Source: Clostridia bacterium (GTDB lineage: Bacteria > Bacillota_E > RBS10-35 > JAJYVN01). Taken from it: a stretch of DNA of 5,364 nucleotides. The position numbers and the translations under genes are program-made. The DNA is taken from assembly GCA_027335545.1 (NCBI GenBank), contig DAHWHV010000329.1, positions 1 to 5,364 of the forward strand, read 5' to 3'. Of the stretch, positions 1-5,304 are shown piece by piece; the first letter of the stretch is position 1; each line of letters opens with the position of its first letter. The notes below the pieces were generated by a model. That model searched no databases and was not told the DNA's origin. It saw only the letters and a list, made by a program, of their open reading frames with translations.

Positions 1-49
1 GGCGGCGCCGACGGCGCGGCCCGTAGGGAAGCCCCCCGGGCCCGCCTGG

Positions 50-84
50 GAGGGTGCTGCAAGAGCGCCTTTGGCGGCACCCTC
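50..84. other. Long stem-loop, terminator-like but lacking a T tract
   Basis: GAGGGTGCTGC (50-60) pairs with GCGGCACCCTC (74-84) over 11 pairs with one G-T wobble and a 13-nt loop. The flanking G48-G49 could add two more weak pairs. A short frame on the + strand reaches a TAG at 24-26, so the stem could end a rightward gene lying mostly outside the window. It could equally lie in the trailer of the leftward oxidoreductase transcript, about 290 nt past its stop. There is no run of T on either strand, so a classical intrinsic terminator is not shown. The pairing is seen directly; its function is inferred. Confidence 0.4.
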
Positions 85-161
85 CTCCCGATGCTGTGGC
101 CACGTTCTTTGTGATCCACTACTCCTTGCGGTTCCGGGGCCGACTGCGACTTCTCGCTCCG

Positions 162-175
162 GCCTCCTCGGAGGC
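162..175. repeat. Short perfect inverted repeat
   Basis: GCCTCC (162-167) and GGAGGC (170-175) are perfect inverted copies separated by TC. It stands alone just before the hairpin repeat array and has no attached T run. No function can be assigned, and in sequence this GC-rich a 6-bp inverted repeat may be chance. Confidence 0.3.
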
Positions 176-210
176 TCGTGCGCAAGGCACCAGGCCGCCT
201 CTGCACCGTA

Positions 211-346
211 GCGGAGCACCGCTCGGCAACGGAGCACCGCTCACCTGCGGCGAAGCAGCGCTCGGCAACGGAGCACCGCTCACCTGCGGCGAGCTTCGCT
301 CCGCAGCGGCGAGCTTCGCTCCGCAGCGGTGAGCCTCGCTCCGCGA
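211..346. repeat. Tandem ~20-bp array of GAGC-N3-GCTC mini-hairpins
   Basis: The core GAGC-N3-GCTC occurs at 214-224, 232-242, 271-281, 291-301, 311-321 and 331-341. A degenerate copy (GAAGCAGCGCTC) at 252-263 completes a regular spacing of 18-20 bp. The spacer is ACC in the first three clear copies, TTC in the next two and CTC in the last. A larger 33-bp segment is duplicated exactly at 221-253 and 260-292, and a 20-bp unit is repeated at 291-310 and 311-330. The array lies immediately downstream of the leftward oxidoreductase stop. Frames that stay open through it give repetitive peptides, which I take as non-coding. It resembles intergenic palindromic repeats or a slipped minisatellite. 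It is not CRISPR, because the units are too short and there are no unique spacers. Confidence 0.75.
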
Positions 347-373
347 GGGGCAGTGGGGCACGCGGCGCTCGGC

Positions 374-1477
374 CTACAGCCGCAGCGCGGTCGAGCGGGA
401 GGCCGCGGCCGCCTCCTCGGCCGTCACCTCGCGGCCCAGGCGGTTGGAGAGGTAGATGCCCTCGCTGATCAGCATGGTCTGCAGCGCGAGCGCCGCGGTC
501 GGCAGGAGCGGGACGCGCCCCTGCAGGGCGGCCACCCAGTGCTGCGCCGAGGAGTCGTAGGCGTCCTGGTCCGCCTGGAGTCGATGCCAACGGGTGTCCA
601 GGTCCCGCAGGTCGGTCGTCAGGTCGAAGGGCACGTCGTCGAGCGTGGTGTGGAAGCTGAACGGGTTCAGGCGCAGCCCGCCCTGGGCGCCGACCAGGCA
701 GCTGCCCTCGAACGCGCTCAGGTGGATGGCCCAGGCCTCGGCGATCTCCAGCGTCACGCCCCCCGCCAGCCGGACGAAACCGAAGGCGAGTTCCTCCACG
801 TCGTAGCCGCTGTGCTCCCGGCGCGCGGCGTCCATGTCCATCTCCTGGTAGATGCGGCCGCTGATGCGCTCGGGGGCCGGCAGGCCCAGCAGGTAGAGCA
901 CCTGCGCGATGTGGTAGACGCCCATGTCGATGAGGGCCCCGCCCGAGGCGGTCTCCTGGCGGACGAAGAAGGGCGCCCCGTAGCCGTCGACGAACGGCCG
1001 CCCGCGTCGGCGATGGCCCGTCGAGCGGGCGTAGAAGACGCGCCCCAGGCGCCCGTGGTCCAGCAGGTGCTTGGCCAGTTTGGTCTCGCGCTGGTAGAGC
1101 GTCGCGAGTTGGACGTGCAGGAGCCGCCCCGCCTCCGCGGAGGCCTCCAGCATCGCCCGCCCGTCCGCGTACGACCCCGCGATCGGCTTCTCGCAGTACA
1201 CGTGCTTGCCGGCGCGCAGCGCCTCGATCGCCACGGGGGCGTGGAGGTTGTTGTGCAGGCAGACGTCGACGGCGGCGATGTCGTCGCGCGCCAGCAGGGC
1301 GCGGAAGTCCTGGTGGACGTGGGGTACGCCGAAGCGCTCGGCGACCCGGCGCGCCTCCGCCTCGTCGATGTCCGCGACGGCCACCACGCGCGCGCCCTCG
1401 ATCTTGGTGTAGTGTTCGAGGTGGGACTTGCCGATCAGCCCGACGCCGATGACCCCGATGCCCACCGGTTCCGCCAC
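374..1477 (-). CDS. Gfo/Idh/MocA-family NAD(P)-dependent oxidoreductase
   Basis: A 367-residue soluble cytoplasmic enzyme of the Gfo/Idh/MocA family, which oxidises or reduces sugar, inositol or amino-sugar derivatives with NAD(P). The N-terminal Rossmann fold (about residues 5-125) opens with GVIGVGLIG (G11-x-G13-x-x-G16 dinucleotide motif). VVAVADID ends the second strand with an acidic residue, and CEKPI (K97) is the family's lysine motif. The C-terminal alpha/beta domain carries GGALIDMGVYH, with D184 and H189 matching the usual D-x3-x-H catalytic pair. Length is normal for the family. I chose GTG at 1477-1475 because it sits just before the first beta strand and follows a G8 tract that can act as a ribosome site. 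GTG at 1465 is the alternative. The frame stays open far upstream, but that part is antisense to the glycosidase. The gene is divergent from the glycosidase, suggesting a role in the same sugar pathway. The substrate cannot be read from the sequence. Confidence 0.93.
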   Translation of the reverse strand: MAEPVGIGVIGVGLIGKSHLEHYTKIEGARVVAVADIDEAEARRVAERFGVPHVHQDFRALLARDDIAAVDVCLHNNLHAPVAIEALRAGKHVYCEKPIAGSYADGRAMLEASAEAGRLLHVQLATLYQRETKLAKHLLDHGRLGRVFYARSTGHRRRGRPFVDGYGAPFFVRQETASGGALIDMGVYHIAQVLYLLGLPAPERISGRIYQEMDMDAARREHSGYDVEELAFGFVRLAGGVTLEIAEAWAIHLSAFEGSCLVGAQGGLRLNPFSFHTTLDDVPFDLTTDLRDLDTRWHRLQADQDAYDSSAQHWVAALQGRVPLLPTAALALQTMLISEGIYLSNRLGREVTAEEAAAASRSTALRL

Positions 1478-1600
1478 GCGCCCCCCCCGCTTCCCGCGCC
1501 GGGGCCGGCCCCCGGGGCACGGCGCCCATTCCGGCGCCGCACGGCTGCTCCTGCAGCGGGGCGTGCGGAACCGGGCCCAGCCACCCGCGGGAGACCGGCG

Positions 1601-1614
1601 TCGACGCGCGTCGA
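1601..1614. promoter_or_regulatory. Perfect 14-bp palindrome, candidate operator
   Basis: TCGACGCGCGTCGA reads identically on both strands and lies roughly midway in the divergent intergenic region, about 92 nt before the glycosidase start and 124 nt before the oxidoreductase start. Dimeric sugar-responsive repressors such as LacI or GntR types often bind palindromes of this size between divergent catabolic genes. No regulator gene is in the window and the sequence matches no operator I can name. CG-rich palindromes are common at this GC content, so the operator role is a hypothesis. Confidence 0.35.
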
Positions 1615-1690
1615 AAGGGGCCGGCGGACACGGGGGCAACCCGCGCCAGGGGCGCCCCGTGTGGGACGGCCCCGCCGCCCCGCGACCCGG

Positions 1691-1697
1691 AAGGAGG
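1691..1697 (+). promoter_or_regulatory. Consensus ribosome binding site that decides the glycosidase start
   Basis: AAGGAGG is a full anti-16S match. Eight nucleotides later comes CTG (1706-1708), in frame with the glycosidase and directly ahead of its first recognisable protein-like sequence. No ATG, GTG or TTG lies at a workable distance downstream in that frame. The conventional alternative is GTG at 1661, which has a weaker AGGGG at 1648-1652 and would place this AAGGAGG inside the coding region. Confidence 0.6.
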
Positions 1698-1705
1698 CCT
1701 CCCCC

Positions 1706-3694
1706 CTGTCCTACCCGCTGCCCTTCGCCTTCCCCCTGCCCGCGGGCGCCGGCCCGGACTTCCCGGAGTTCATCGCCTCGGATGCGCGGGTGGCGGCGCT
1801 CGCCAACGACTTCTTCCGCCGCCACTTCTTCGCCGCGCCGGGGCCCTCGGCGTACACCGGGGACAACCAGACGGACTGGCGGGAGTGGAACGCCCTGTGC
1901 ACGGCCTGGGTGGACACGGGCGCCCACCACGCGCTGGGCCGCGACTACAATGCGGACCTGGCGCACTCCCTGGAGCAGGTGGAGTTCGACGCGGACGGCT
2001 ACGTCTACACCTACCCACCGACCTTCCCGGAGCGGAACCGCATCGGCTGGCCGTTCCCCGACCACCGGCAATCGGGCGGGCTCCTGCCGGCCTGGACCTT
2101 CGCCGGCGGGGAGCGGCACGGGTGGCACCTGACCACGGGACGGACCCTGCCGGGGCAGGCGGAGGGGTGGGCCCTGGGCGCCGCGGGGGGCGAGGTCGAG
2201 GTGGCCTCGGGTCCCCTGGCCATCCCCGCGGGCCTGATGCCGTTCCTGGCCCTGCAGTTCCGGTGCCCGGCGCCGTTGGCGGGCGTCTGCGCCTGGGACG
2301 GGGGGCACCTGTCCTTCACCGCCCCGGCCGGGGAGGCGGCGGCTCGGGGCGGGCCGGTGGGCCCCACGACGCTCTTCCTGCCGCTCTGGCGGCACCTGGA
2401 CCGAGAGGCCACCCTTCACGCGCTACGCCTCCGCTTCTACCTGCCCGCCGACGGGGGGCTGACCCTGGAGCGGGTCGAGCCCCTCTTCGACACGCGCCAC
2501 AGCACCAACAACAGCCACTTCGTCCTGGCCGCCGCGCGCCACGCCCTCTGGGGCGCCGACCGCGCCTTCCTGGTGCGCAACGCCGAGCGCATCCGGAGCG
2601 CCCTGCGCTTCCTGCAACACGACCTGGGTGGCGACCGGCTCGGCCTGTTGGAGCTCCCCTGGTGGGGGCACGACGGCCTGACCGGGCTTGGCCACGGCAT
2701 CGGCTCCAACTACTGGGATCTGCTCCCCTTCGGCCACCGCGAGGTGTACGGAACCGCGTACTACCTGGCCGCCCTGCGGGCCGCCGCCGAACTGGAGGCG
2801 CTGCTGGCCGACCACCCGGGGTGGGGCGCGGGCCCGGGCGAGAGCGCCCGGAGCCTGCGGGCCAAAGCCCGCCACGTCCAGGCCACCGCGACCGCCGCGT
2901 TCTGGGACGCCGACCGGGGGCGCTTCATCGGCACGATCGACGCGGAGGGCACGCGCCACGACCACGGGTTCGTCTTCGCCAATCTGGAGGCCCTGCACCT
3001 CGGGCTGGGCGGGCCACCCGAGGCGGCCGCGATCTACGACTGGCTGGACGGCCGCCGCCTCATCGCCGGCGACACGGCGCAGGGCCCGGACATCTACCAC
3101 TGGCGCTTCGCCCCGCGGGCGACGACGCGCCGCAACGAGGACTGGTACTTCTGGGTGTGGGAGGGCCGCCGGGTGCCCTGGGGCCAGCAGGTGCAGGACG
3201 GCGGCGCCGTCCTCTACACCTCCTACCACGACGTGTGCAACCGCCTGGCCTTCCAGGGCGCGGACCCGGCCTTCGCGCGCTTGGCGCGCATCCTGGACTG
3301 GTACGAGGAGGTCTGGCGCGCCGGGGGCTACCGCCCGTACTACGCCGCCCGGGCCGCCGCTGGTCCTGAGGGGGGGTCACTGCAGGGCGCCGGCACGGCG
3401 GGCGGGCTGGGCATCGACGCGGAGTTCGTGGAGAGCACCATGGTGCCATTGGTCCTGCTCTATGGCTTCCTGGGGGTGCGCGCCGGGGCGCGCGGCCTGA
3501 CGGTCTCCCCCCGCCTGCCGGCAGCCCTGGACTGGCTCGGAGTGCGCCACCTCCGCTACGCGGGGGGGCACTACCACCTGCGGGCCACCCACGCCTCAGT
3601 CACGCTGCAGGACGCCGACAGCGGCCGCAGCCGCACCTGGCGCCTCGGGGGGCGGAGACCGACGCTGGTGGTCGAGGCACCCTGGCCGCGGTGA
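1706..3694 (+). CDS. Six-hairpin (alpha/alpha)6-barrel glycosidase-like protein
   Basis: A 662-residue protein, counted from a CTG start supported by AAGGAGG 8 nt upstream; GTG at 1661 would add 15 residues. I see no signal peptide or membrane helix, so it is probably cytoplasmic. An N-terminal beta-rich region (about 1-260) precedes a helical barrel (about 265-590) rich in aromatic and acidic motifs. These include LELPWWGHD (316-323), GSNYWDLLPFGH (333-344), YGTAYYLAAL (348-357), RNEDWYFWVWEG (476-487) and GQQVQDGGAVLYTS (493-506). The C-terminus (about 595-660) has the small beta-sandwich typical of six-hairpin glycosidases, with SPRLPAALDWLGVRHLRYAGG (its middle, PRLP and the paired beta strands, is the recognisable part). 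The VQDGG segment resembles the NGG loop of barrel glycosidases and phosphorylases. I cannot name a GH family or the catalytic acid and base; D338, E478, D479 and D498 are candidates. Its divergent oxidoreductase neighbour supports a role in oligosaccharide or glycoside breakdown. Confidence 0.8.
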   Translation: MSYPLPFAFPLPAGAGPDFPEFIASDARVAALANDFFRRHFFAAPGPSAYTGDNQTDWREWNALCTAWVDTGAHHALGRDYNADLAHSLEQVEFDADGYVYTYPPTFPERNRIGWPFPDHRQSGGLLPAWTFAGGERHGWHLTTGRTLPGQAEGWALGAAGGEVEVASGPLAIPAGLMPFLALQFRCPAPLAGVCAWDGGHLSFTAPAGEAAARGGPVGPTTLFLPLWRHLDREATLHALRLRFYLPADGGLTLERVEPLFDTRHSTNNSHFVLAAARHALWGADRAFLVRNAERIRSALRFLQHDLGGDRLGLLELPWWGHDGLTGLGHGIGSNYWDLLPFGHREVYGTAYYLAALRAAAELEALLADHPGWGAGPGESARSLRAKARHVQATATAAFWDADRGRFIGTIDAEGTRHDHGFVFANLEALHLGLGGPPEAAAIYDWLDGRRLIAGDTAQGPDIYHWRFAPRATTRRNEDWYFWVWEGRRVPWGQQVQDGGAVLYTSYHDVCNRLAFQGADPAFARLARILDWYEEVWRAGGYRPYYAARAAAGPEGGSLQGAGTAGGLGIDAEFVESTMVPLVLLYGFLGVRAGARGLTVSPRLPAALDWLGVRHLRYAGGHYHLRATHASVTLQDADSGRSRTWRLGGRRPTLVVEAPWPR

Positions 3695-3750
3695 GGGCGG
3701 GGCAGGACCGGTTGGTGCAGCCGCCAACACGCAGGCCCCGGCCCGGCTGA

Positions 3751-3756
3751 AAGGAA
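3751..3756 (+). promoter_or_regulatory. Ribosome binding site candidate for the small ORF
   Basis: AAGGAA (with an additional A at 3750) lies 10 nt before ATG 3767 and only 3 nt before another ATG at 3760 in a different frame. The spacing favours 3767. The frame from 3760 is long but arginine/proline-rich and runs antisense into the transporter gene, so it looks like a shadow. Confidence 0.4.
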
Positions 3757-3766
3757 CGGATGAGTC

Positions 3767-3961
3767 ATGCCTACCGCCCGGCACGAAGACGGCTTCTCCC
3801 GCTTCTACCGCCGCGCCTTGGCGGGCCAGGAGGGGTCCTGGTTCACACGCCTGCTGGACCGGATCACCCGACCGAACCGGACCGGCGGGCCGCCGTCGGG
3901 GCTCGCTTCCCCTCCGGCCGCCGGCCCGACCCCCGCGAGCGTTGCGGAGCGGGGCCGGTAG
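3767..3961 (+). CDS. Possible 64-residue hypothetical protein
   Basis: I do not recognise this protein. It begins MPTARHEDGFSRFYRRALAG and continues with an amphipathic, aromatic-containing stretch (GSWFTRLLDRI) to about residue 37. A low-complexity Pro/Gly/Ala tail runs to the TAG. The first ~40 codons end almost always in G or C, like the neighbouring real genes, and a ribosome site AAGGAA is present at 3751-3756. It lies 72 nt after the glycosidase stop on the same strand and could be co-transcribed, since I see no strong terminator in that gap. The low-complexity tail next to transposase debris may mean the original 3' end has been lost. It may also be a chance ORF. Confidence 0.4.
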   Translation: MPTARHEDGFSRFYRRALAGQEGSWFTRLLDRITRPNRTGGPPSGLASPPAAGPTPASVAERGR

Positions 3962-3978
3962 GCCCGTGCGCCCCCCCC

Positions 3979-4158
3979 CGCCTGGCCTGGCGTGTCGATG
4001 GGAAGGGGGGTAAGCAAGCGCCAGTGGACGGGCTCCTGAGCGGCGGGCGCAGCGATCTCCCGAAGGAGGACGGCCCGCAAGGTGATCGGGGCCAAGTGCT
4101 GGGGAGCGAGGCGTTTGGGAGGGCGCACTTGGATCGCTGCGACCCTGAGTTCAATCCG
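3979..4158 (-). pseudogene. IS4-family transposase fragment
   Basis: Translated leftward, this stretch reads RIELRVAAIQVRPPKR, then LRAVLLREI, then QEPVHWRLLTPLPIDTPGQA, about 60 residues in order and without stops. It matches the conserved part of IS4/Tn5-like transposases, in which a basic (R)-x-A-x-(x)-VR segment and PPKR precede V-x-x-x-E-x-x-P-x-x-x-EP-(L/I)-x-W-x-LLT-x-(L)P. The following catalytic Y-x-x-R-W-x-x-E block, needed for strand transfer, is absent. After about 3979 the frame enters a G9 tract and unrelated Arg/Gly/Ala-rich sequence. Upstream of about 4158 the same frame becomes arginine-rich noise. Codons use more A and T at the third position than the flanking genes, as expected of decayed or foreign DNA. 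This is a non-functional remnant of a roughly 400-residue protein. No terminal inverted repeats or target duplication are visible. Confidence 0.7.
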
Positions 4159-4276
4159 TGGACCAGCGCGACGAACCTGGCCATCTCTTGGCCGTCGTCG
4201 CTGACCTTGGTCGCGGCCACGGGCCCCGGCTCGGGCCCGAAGCCGGTCCCGGTCCAGGCCTGCAACGTCAGAGACT

Positions 4277-4313
4277 CCGGTCTGACCGGGCGGAAACTCC
4301 CCGACGGGTCGGG
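4277..4313 (-). terminator. Paired inverted repeats just past the transporter gene
   Basis: CCGGTC-T-GACCGG (4277-4289) and CCCGA-CGGG-TCGGG (4300-4313) lie 17-54 nt beyond the stop of the leftward transporter gene. On the minus strand the first hairpin met by polymerase is followed by GAGTTT, a T run of only three. The position suits transcription ending between convergent genes, but the T tract is poor and the stems are short, so this is a weak terminator call. Confidence 0.3.
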
Positions 4314-4330
4314 ATGCCTGCCCGCCTCCC

Positions 4331-5248
4331 TCACACGCCCGCCAGCACCAGGACGCCCACGACCAGCAGCACCAGCGCCGAAACCAGGTGCCCGTTGCGG
4401 TCCAGCCACGGCCAGCGCACCTGGTAGCCGCCGACGGTCGCCACGACGGTGAGCACGACGAACGCGCCCACGGTCGCCAGCGTGAAGGTCACCAAGGTGC
4501 CGACGGCCGCCGTGACCCCGACCGCGGAGGCCGCGAGGAAGACCGGGAGGATGGTGAGGTCCGGGGACGCCGCGACGCCGAAGGGTACCGCGATCTCCGC
4601 CAGCCACGCCCCCCGCCGGTGGCCAGGACCCGCGGCGCGCTCCGGTGCTCCGTGGTCCTGCCCGTGCTGGTGCTGGTGGTGCTCGTGGTCGAAGTGGGGC
4701 CCGTGGCGCTGGTCGTGGTCGTGCCCCTGGCCGGGCTCGGAGCCAGAAGCGTGTGGTGGGACCTCGCTTGCCCCTTCGTGGCGATGCCGGGGCCGATCCT
4801 CACCGGACCCCAGCCCCGGGCCACGTCCCTCCGTGTGGGGATGGGCATGGGGATGCGCAGGGTCATGGGCATGGTCGTGGCTGTGATTGTGATCGTGGCT
4901 GTGACCGTGTTCGTGACCGTGCGCGTGGCCACGCCCCCGGGTCAGCAGCGCCCAGACCAGGAAGCCGAGCCCCGTCAGCACGAGCACGCCGCCGACCAGC
5001 CCGCCCTCGTCGGCGACCACGACGCGGCGAAGCGCCAGTCCCGCCGTGGCCAGCACGACACCCAGCGCCAGCGACAGGCCCACGTGCCCAAGGGACGCGA
5101 GGAAACTGACCTTGGCCGTGCGCGCCAGGCTCCAGCGATTCGCGCGCGCCAGAACCGCCAACGGCACCCAGTGATCCGGCAGGATCGAGTGCGCCAAGCC
5201 CACTCCCGCCGCCGCCGCCAGGAGCAGTGGAACCGACGTCAAGGTCAT
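4331..5248 (-). CDS. NicO/RcnA-like nickel-cobalt transporter with His-rich loop
   Basis: A 305-residue inner-membrane protein, probably moving Ni2+ or Co2+. Hydrophobic segments fall at about 5-22, 44-72 and 83-102 before a long hydrophilic loop (about 103-213), and at about 214-243, 246-272 and 286-305 after it. The first segment carries AHSILPDHWVPL (H20, P24, D25, H26), resembling the H-x3-(E/P)-DH signature of nickel-cobalt permeases. GHVG (H55) and SPDLTILP (228-235) are further conserved-looking polar spots inside the membrane. The loop has 28 histidines between residues 108 and 198, as in RcnA-type proteins, where such loops bind metal. I chose ATG at 5248 because GGGGG lies 6 nt before it; GTG at 5260 is an alternative with poorer spacing. 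No metal-dependent enzyme or regulator is adjacent, so uptake versus efflux cannot be decided. The related UreH/SafE-like membrane family is the main alternative. Confidence 0.78.
   Translation of the reverse strand: MTLTSVPLLLAAAAGVGLAHSILPDHWVPLAVLARANRWSLARTAKVSFLASLGHVGLSLALGVVLATAGLALRRVVVADEGGLVGGVLVLTGLGFLVWALLTRGRGHAHGHEHGHSHDHNHSHDHAHDPAHPHAHPHTEGRGPGLGSGEDRPRHRHEGASEVPPHASGSEPGQGHDHDQRHGPHFDHEHHQHQHGQDHGAPERAAGPGHRRGAWLAEIAVPFGVAASPDLTILPVFLAASAVGVTAAVGTLVTFTLATVGAFVVLTVVATVGGYQVRWPWLDRNGHLVSALVLLVVGVLVLAGV
4655..4927 (-). other. Histidine-rich metal-binding loop coding segment
   Basis: This part of the transporter gene encodes residues 108-198. The first half is a near-perfect His-x alternation (H at every second residue from 108 to 128, then 132-138), built from imperfect 6-nt repeats of CAC/CAT plus one variable codon. 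The second half (155-198) is more irregular, with clusters such as HDHD and HEHHQHQH mixed with Gly, Gln and Glu. Such loops in metal permeases and exporters chelate Ni, Co or Zn. The repetitive DNA is likely to vary in length between strains through slippage. Confidence 0.7.
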
Positions 5249-5304
5249 GCGCGCCCCCACTCCCCGAGTGACCGCAGCGAGCCCGCCCGGGGGCAGTGTC
5301 CCGG

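Larger units (their letters stand above)
1478..1705. promoter_or_regulatory. Divergent intergenic region, probable shared promoters
   Basis: This 228-nt gap lies between the start codons of the leftward oxidoreductase and the rightward glycosidase, so it should contain both promoters. I could not find a convincing -35/-10 pair for either strand. What is visible is a G8 tract next to the oxidoreductase start (C8 at 1481-1488 on the + strand), a 12-bp palindrome GGGGCCGGCCCC (1501-1512), a 5-bp stem GCTGC/GCAGC with loop TCCT (1544-1557) and the longer palindrome listed separately. The promoter role is inferred from gene orientation only. Confidence 0.45.

Noticed and set aside
1..119. Leftward frame from GTG 119 with AAGGAG next to it
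   Set aside because: The AAGGAG is only 2 nt from the GTG, too close to work well, and the ~39 visible residues match nothing I know; the frame runs off the window.
54..332. 92-residue + strand ORF (and the opposite-strand 80-residue ORF) across the repeat array
   Set aside because: Both translate the hairpin repeats into repetitive peptides, lack ribosome sites, and have no known-domain character.
211..346. CRISPR array
   Set aside because: Repeat units are about 20 bp and nearly contiguous, with no unique spacers and no cas genes nearby.
329..1705. Rightward open frame continuous with the glycosidase, adding about 460 residues at its N-terminus
   Set aside because: It is the antisense of the oxidoreductase; its translation is Arg/Val/Gln-rich with no domain signature, while the opposite strand has clear Rossmann and catalytic motifs. 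Very high GC removes stop codons from antisense frames.
1478..2419. Leftward frame extending the oxidoreductase by about 314 residues
   Set aside because: The extension is antisense to the glycosidase, is Arg/Pro/Gly-rich without motifs, and family proteins normally begin a few residues before the first GxGxxG strand, as at GTG 1477.
2423..3229. 268-residue leftward frame within the glycosidase
   Set aside because: Valine/glutamine-rich antisense translation with no recognisable domain; the sense strand encodes coherent glycosidase motifs.
1885..3369. 494-residue + strand frame inside the glycosidase
   Set aside because: Low-complexity Arg/Gly/Pro/Ala composition in a shifted frame; it is a shadow of the glycosidase.
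3695..3750. Intrinsic terminator after the glycosidase
   Set aside because: Only a weak GTTGG/CCAAC stem with an 8-nt loop and no T run is present.
3760..4452. 230-residue + strand frame starting at ATG 3760
   Set aside because: The ribosome site is too close (3 nt), the composition is Pro/Arg/Gly-rich, and it crosses the transposase remnant and enters the transporter gene antisense.
3864..4607. 247-residue leftward frame overlapping the transporter's 3' end
   Set aside because: It overlaps the transporter in another frame with Arg/Gly-rich noise; only the segment near 4160-4290 looks mildly protein-like, and I could not recognise it.
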